Shown one piece after another: positions 4,397 through 7,288 of a stretch of 7,288 nt of DNA (position 1 is its first letter; each line of letters opens with the position of its first letter). The stretch is from Ramlibacter sp. (lineage in GTDB: Bacteria > Pseudomonadota > Gammaproteobacteria > Burkholderiales > Burkholderiaceae_C). Below the pieces are notes generated by a model that was not told the DNA's origin, ran no database searches, and saw nothing but the letters and a program-made list of their open reading frames with translations. Both the position numbers and the translations under genes were made by a program. The stretch lies in the NCBI GenBank assembly GCA_023701085.1, contig JAMPXR010000123.1, forward strand, positions 1 to 7,288, given 5' to 3'.

Positions 4397-6003
4397 AAGC
4401 ATCCAACATCATCCTGGCGCTCCTGGTGCTTGCCGGCGTAGGCGCGGGCGGCTACTGGCTGGGCGGGCGCGGCCACACCGCGAGCACCGGCGCGTCCGCG
4501 TCCGGGCCGGCCGACGCGCAGGCGGCGGCCAGCCCCGCCAAGACCCCCAAGATCCTCTACTACCGCAACCCCATGGGCTTGCCCGACACCTCGCCCACGC
4601 CCAAGAAGGACCCGATGGGCATGGACTACATCCCGGTCTATGAAGGCGAGGACGAAGGCGGCGACAAGCAGGCGGGCGCGAACCAGATCCGTATCAGCAC
4701 GGAAAAGATCCAGAAGCTGGGCGTGAGGACCGAGGCGGCCGCCATGCGCGCGCTGGGCAGGACGGTGCGCGCGGCCGGACGGGTCGAACCCGACGAGCGG
4801 CGCGTCTATGCCATTTCGCCGAAGTTCGAGGGCTATGTCGAGCGCCTGCACGTCAACGTCACCGGCCAGCCGGTGGGCCGGGGCCAGCCTCTGTTCGAGG
4901 TGTACAGCCCCGAGCTGGTGTCGGCCCAGCGCGAGTACGCCATCGCCGTGCAGGGCGTGCAGGCCATGAGCGGCGCGACCAGCGAGGCGCAGGCGGGCAT
5001 GAAGCAACTCGCGGAGGCCAGCCTGGCGCGGCTGCGCAACTGGGACCTTTCGCCCGAGCAGATCGCGGCGCTGGTGAAGACGGGCGAAGCCCGGCGCACC
5101 GTCACCTTCCGTTCCCCGGTCTCGGGCATCGTCACGGAGAAGAAGGCCCTGCAGGGCATGCGGTTCATGCCGGGTGAAGCGCTCTATCAGGTGACCGACC
5201 TGTCGTCGGTCTGGGTGGTGGCCGACGTGTTCGAGCAGGACATCGGACTGGTGAGGTCGGGCGCCAGGGCCAGCGTGAAGATCAACGCCTATCCGGACAA
5301 GACCTTCGAGGGCAAGATCACCTACGTCTATCCGACGCTGAAGGCCGAGACGCGCACGGTGCCGGTGCGTGTCGAACTCGGCAATCCGGGCCAGCTGCTC
5401 AAGCCGGCCATGTTCACCCAGGTCGAGGTGCAGGTGGGCGGCAAGTCCCCGGTGCTCACGGTGCCGGACTCCGCCGTGATCGACAGCGGGACGCGCCGCA
5501 TCGTCCTGGTGCAGGTCAAGGAAGGGCGCTTCGAGCCGCGCGAGGTCAAGTTGGGCGCGCGCAGCGAGAACTACGTGGAGGTCCAGGAAGGCGTCAAGGA
5601 GGGCGAGCAGGTCGTGGTCGCGGCCAACTTCCTGATCGATGCCGAGAGCAACCTCAAGGCGGCGATCGGCGGCCTCGCCGCGGCGCCCGCGGGGTCGCAG
5701 GCGGCCCCGGCCGCGGCCGCGCCGGCCGCCGCTGCGGCCGTGGGGCACAAGGGCGAGGGCACGGTGGACGAGATCGATGCCAAGGCCGGCACGATCAGCC
5801 TGAACCACGGCCCCATCGCCTCGCTCAAATGGCCCGCGATGACCATGGAGTTCAAGGTCGCCCACGCGGCGCTGCTGCAGGGCCTGAAACCGGGCGCGCC
5901 GGTCACGTTCGAGTTCGTCGAGCGCCAGCCGGGCGAATGGGTGATCACGTCGCTGGTCCCCGGCGCGGCGAAGACGGCGGCGAAGAGCCCCGCGGGCAAC
6001 TGA
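4393..6003 (+). CDS. cusB: RND periplasmic adaptor with N-terminal metal-binding motif and C-terminal CusF-like domain (CusB/SilB-like)
   Basis: This 536-residue membrane-fusion protein links pump to channel and probably hands over metal. Residues 5-23 form an uncleaved anchor or signal segment. A heavy-metal-binding motif spans 53-84 (YYRNPMG, KKDPMGMDYIPVY), with Met but no Cys. The adaptor core follows: first barrel-sandwich half at about 138-170, helical hairpin about 174-233, second half RTVTFRSPVSGIV (235-247), then beta-barrel and membrane-proximal parts to about 425. An Ala/Pro-rich linker (about 427-453) leads to a CusF-like domain with H472, W480, M483 and M485, in the 8/3/2 spacing of CusF's Cu(I)/Ag(I) site (KWPAMTMEF). 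A fused CusF domain is known in SilB of Cupriavidus metallidurans, so this subunit probably replaces a separate CusF. The GTG start at 4393 overlaps the cusC stop (GTGA) and has GGGAGA at 4381-4386 as Shine-Dalgarno, indicating translational coupling. Cu(I)/Ag(I) is the likely substrate. Confidence 0.95.
   Translation: MKASNIILALLVLAGVGAGGYWLGGRGHTASTGASASGPADAQAAASPAKTPKILYYRNPMGLPDTSPTPKKDPMGMDYIPVYEGEDEGGDKQAGANQIRISTEKIQKLGVRTEAAAMRALGRTVRAAGRVEPDERRVYAISPKFEGYVERLHVNVTGQPVGRGQPLFEVYSPELVSAQREYAIAVQGVQAMSGATSEAQAGMKQLAEASLARLRNWDLSPEQIAALVKTGEARRTVTFRSPVSGIVTEKKALQGMRFMPGEALYQVTDLSSVWVVADVFEQDIGLVRSGARASVKINAYPDKTFEGKITYVYPTLKAETRTVPVRVELGNPGQLLKPAMFTQVEVQVGGKSPVLTVPDSAVIDSGTRRIVLVQVKEGRFEPREVKLGARSENYVEVQEGVKEGEQVVVAANFLIDAESNLKAAIGGLAAAPAGSQAAPAAAAPAAAAAVGHKGEGTVDEIDAKAGTISLNHGPIASLKWPAMTMEFKVAHAALLQGLKPGAPVTFEFVERQPGEWVITSLVPGAAKTAAKSPAGN
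5671..5751 (+). repeat. Low-complexity Ala/Pro linker coding stretch inside cusB
   Basis: A GC-only-like run of GCC/GCG/CCG codons encodes the Ala/Pro-rich linker (residues about 427-453) between the adaptor core and the CusF-like domain. It is likely a flexible tether that lets the chaperone domain move; such tracts are also prone to length variation. It contains no stop or frameshift. Confidence 0.6.
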
Positions 6004-6015
6004 CACGGGGCCGCC

Positions 6016-7288
6016 ATGCTGAACAAGATCATCGAGTGGTCGGGCCGCAACCCCTTCCTCATCCTGCTGGCCACGCTCTTCATCGTGGTCGCCGGCGTGA
6101 TCGCCGTGATGAGGACGCCGCTGGACGCGCTGCCCGACCTGTCGGACGTGCAGGTCATCGTCTACACGGAATACCCGGGGCAGGCGCCGCAGGTCGTCGA
6201 AGACCAGGTGACCTATCCGCTGACCACGGCGATGCTTGCCGTGCCCAAGTCGAAGGTGGTGCGGGGCTTCTCGTTCTTCGGCGCCTCGTTCGTCTATGTG
6301 ATCTTCGAGGACGGCACCGACATCTACTGGGCGCGCACCCGCGTGCTGGAATACCTGAACTTCGCGGCCGGGCGGCTGCCCAAGGGGGTGACGCCTTCGC
6401 TGGGGCCGGACGCGACCGGTGTCGGCTGGGTGTACCAGTACGTGCTGCTGGCCAAGGACCGGACCCTGGCCGAGCTGCGCGCGATCCAGGACTGGTACGT
6501 GCGTTACCAGCTGACCAAGGCCCAGGGCGTGTCCGAAGTCGCCTCGATCGGCGGCTTCGTGCAAACCTACCAGGTCACCGTCGATCCGGTGAAGCTGCGC
6601 AGCTACGGCATCCCGCTGATGAAGGTGGCGCAGGTGATCCGCGAATCCAACCGCGACGTGGGCGGCCGCGTCGTCGAGATGGCGGAGACCGAGTACATGG
6701 TCCGGGGCAAGGGCTACCTGCGCGGCAAGAGCGATATCGAGCAGTTGGTGGTCAAGGCCGAAGGCGGCACGCCGGTGCTGATCCGCGACATCGCGCGGGT
6801 TGAGCTCGCGCCGGACGAGCGGCGCGGCCTCACGGAGCTCAACGGCGAGGGCGAGGTGGTCTCGGGCATCGCCATGGCGCGCTACGGCCAGAACGCGCTG
6901 GAGGTGATCCACAACCTGAAAGCCAAGGTGCAGGAGATTTCCAGCGGCCTGCCGCAAGGGGTTTCGATTCAAGCGGTGTACGACCGCTCGGAGCTGATCC
7001 AGCGCGCCATCGACACGCTGACGCGCACCCTGATCGAGGAAAGCCTGATCGTGGCGGCCGTGTGCGTGATCTTCCTGCTGCACGTGCGCTCGGCCCTGGT
7101 GGCGATCCTGATGCTGCCGGTGGGGGTGCTGATGGCCTTCATCGCCATGCGATTGCTCGGCATGAACTCGAACATCATGAGCCTGGGCGGCATCGCCATC
7201 GCGATCGGCGCCATGGTGGACGCGGCCATCGTCATGATCGAGAACGCCCACAAGCACCTGGAACGGCTGCCGGCGCAGCACAGCACCG
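6016..7288 (+). CDS. cusA: CusA-like heavy-metal efflux RND pump (3' end cut by window edge)
   Basis: This is the inner-membrane, proton-driven pump of the tripartite system. 424 codons are visible of an expected 1,030-1,070, with no stop before the edge. TM1 lies at about 13-32 (LILLATLFIVVAGVIAVM), followed by the periplasmic porter half (PLDALPDLSDVQVIV at 35-49; QVVEDQVTYPLT at 59-70; GVGWVYQYV at 135-143), TM2 about 339-356, TM3 about 359-380 and TM4 from 389. TM4 reads GGIAIAIGAMVDAAIVMIEN (391-410), with D402 equal to the essential proton-relay Asp (D405 of E. coli CusA, D408 of CzcA). The other CzcA Asp (D402) is replaced by A396, as in monovalent-metal pumps. M388, M400 and M407 fall exactly where the E. 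coli CusA relay residues M391, M403 and M410 would lie. Thus Cu(I)/Ag(I) specificity is likely; the periplasmic three-Met site lies beyond the window. The ATG at 6016 starts 12 bp after the cusB stop with a modest CGGGG ribosome site. Confidence 0.96.
   Translation, partial: MLNKIIEWSGRNPFLILLATLFIVVAGVIAVMRTPLDALPDLSDVQVIVYTEYPGQAPQVVEDQVTYPLTTAMLAVPKSKVVRGFSFFGASFVYVIFEDGTDIYWARTRVLEYLNFAAGRLPKGVTPSLGPDATGVGWVYQYVLLAKDRTLAELRAIQDWYVRYQLTKAQGVSEVASIGGFVQTYQVTVDPVKLRSYGIPLMKVAQVIRESNRDVGGRVVEMAETEYMVRGKGYLRGKSDIEQLVVKAEGGTPVLIRDIARVELAPDERRGLTELNGEGEVVSGIAMARYGQNALEVIHNLKAKVQEISSGLPQGVSIQAVYDRSELIQRAIDTLTRTLIEESLIVAAVCVIFLLHVRSALVAILMLPVGVLMAFIAMRLLGMNSNIMSLGGIAIAIGAMVDAAIVMIENAHKHLERLPAQHST

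Noticed and set aside
3074..4402. Minus-strand open frame of 442 codons opposite cusC
   Set aside because: It mirrors cusC almost exactly and shows no signal, domain or ribosome site of its own.
4252..7281. Very long minus-strand open frame (1009 codons) across cusC, cusB and cusA
   Set aside because: It is antisense to three well-supported genes and encodes His/Arg/Gln/Asp-rich sequence without recognisable domains. This is the usual mirror of GC-rich codon bias.
1..7288. CRISPR array, tRNA, rRNA, insertion sequence or phage features
   Set aside because: No regularly spaced repeats, cloverleaf-like or rRNA-like sequence, transposase-like frame or flanking terminal inverted repeats were seen on either strand.

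Overview
The window is GC-rich, densely coding DNA with strong G/C bias at third codon positions. Together with the gene families present, this suggests a betaproteobacterium of the Burkholderiales type (Comamonadaceae, Alcaligenaceae or Burkholderiaceae relatives). That assignment is an inference from composition and gene content; there is no rRNA or other taxonomic marker in the window.

Left part (1-2182, minus strand): two genes read leftwards, 20 bp apart, and probably form one transcription unit. The first is a P1/S58-family self-processing N-terminal-nucleophile amidohydrolase (DmpA/NylC-like). The second is a TAXI-type solute-binding protein of TRAP transporters, carrying its own membrane segments and cut by the left edge. 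No TRAP permease gene is visible.

Middle (2183-2490): a 308-bp divergent intergenic region with three recognisable sites. They are a perfect DnaA-box 9-mer next to the peptidase start, a near-consensus CusR/CopR-type copper-response dyad at 2256-2273, and a 9/10 FNR/Anr-type dyad at 2412-2425. The FNR-type site lies at class II spacing from a -10-like hexamer and the rightward gene set.

Right part (2491-7288, plus strand): a heavy-metal efflux locus. It starts with a small Cys/His-rich exported protein of the CopL-like kind found beside metal-resistance operons. A 169-bp gap holding a perfect 13-bp GC hairpin follows, then a tripartite RND pump: TolC-family outer-membrane channel (cusC-like), periplasmic adaptor (cusB/silB-like) and inner-membrane RND pump (cusA-like, cut by the right edge). 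The adaptor has an N-terminal heavy-metal-binding motif and a C-terminal CusF-like metallochaperone domain with the His/Trp/Met/Met ligand set intact. The visible part of the pump has the transmembrane Met residues and the Ala/Asp pattern of monovalent Cu(I)/Ag(I) exporters, not the two-Asp pattern of Co/Zn/Cd pumps. Together these genes would move Cu(I)/Ag(I) from periplasm and cytoplasm out of the cell.

I found no wholly new system. The most notable points are the two separate candidate regulatory inputs (copper and low oxygen), the CopL-like leader gene followed by a strong hairpin, and the pairing of a NylC/DmpA-type hydrolase with a membrane-tethered TAXI binding protein.
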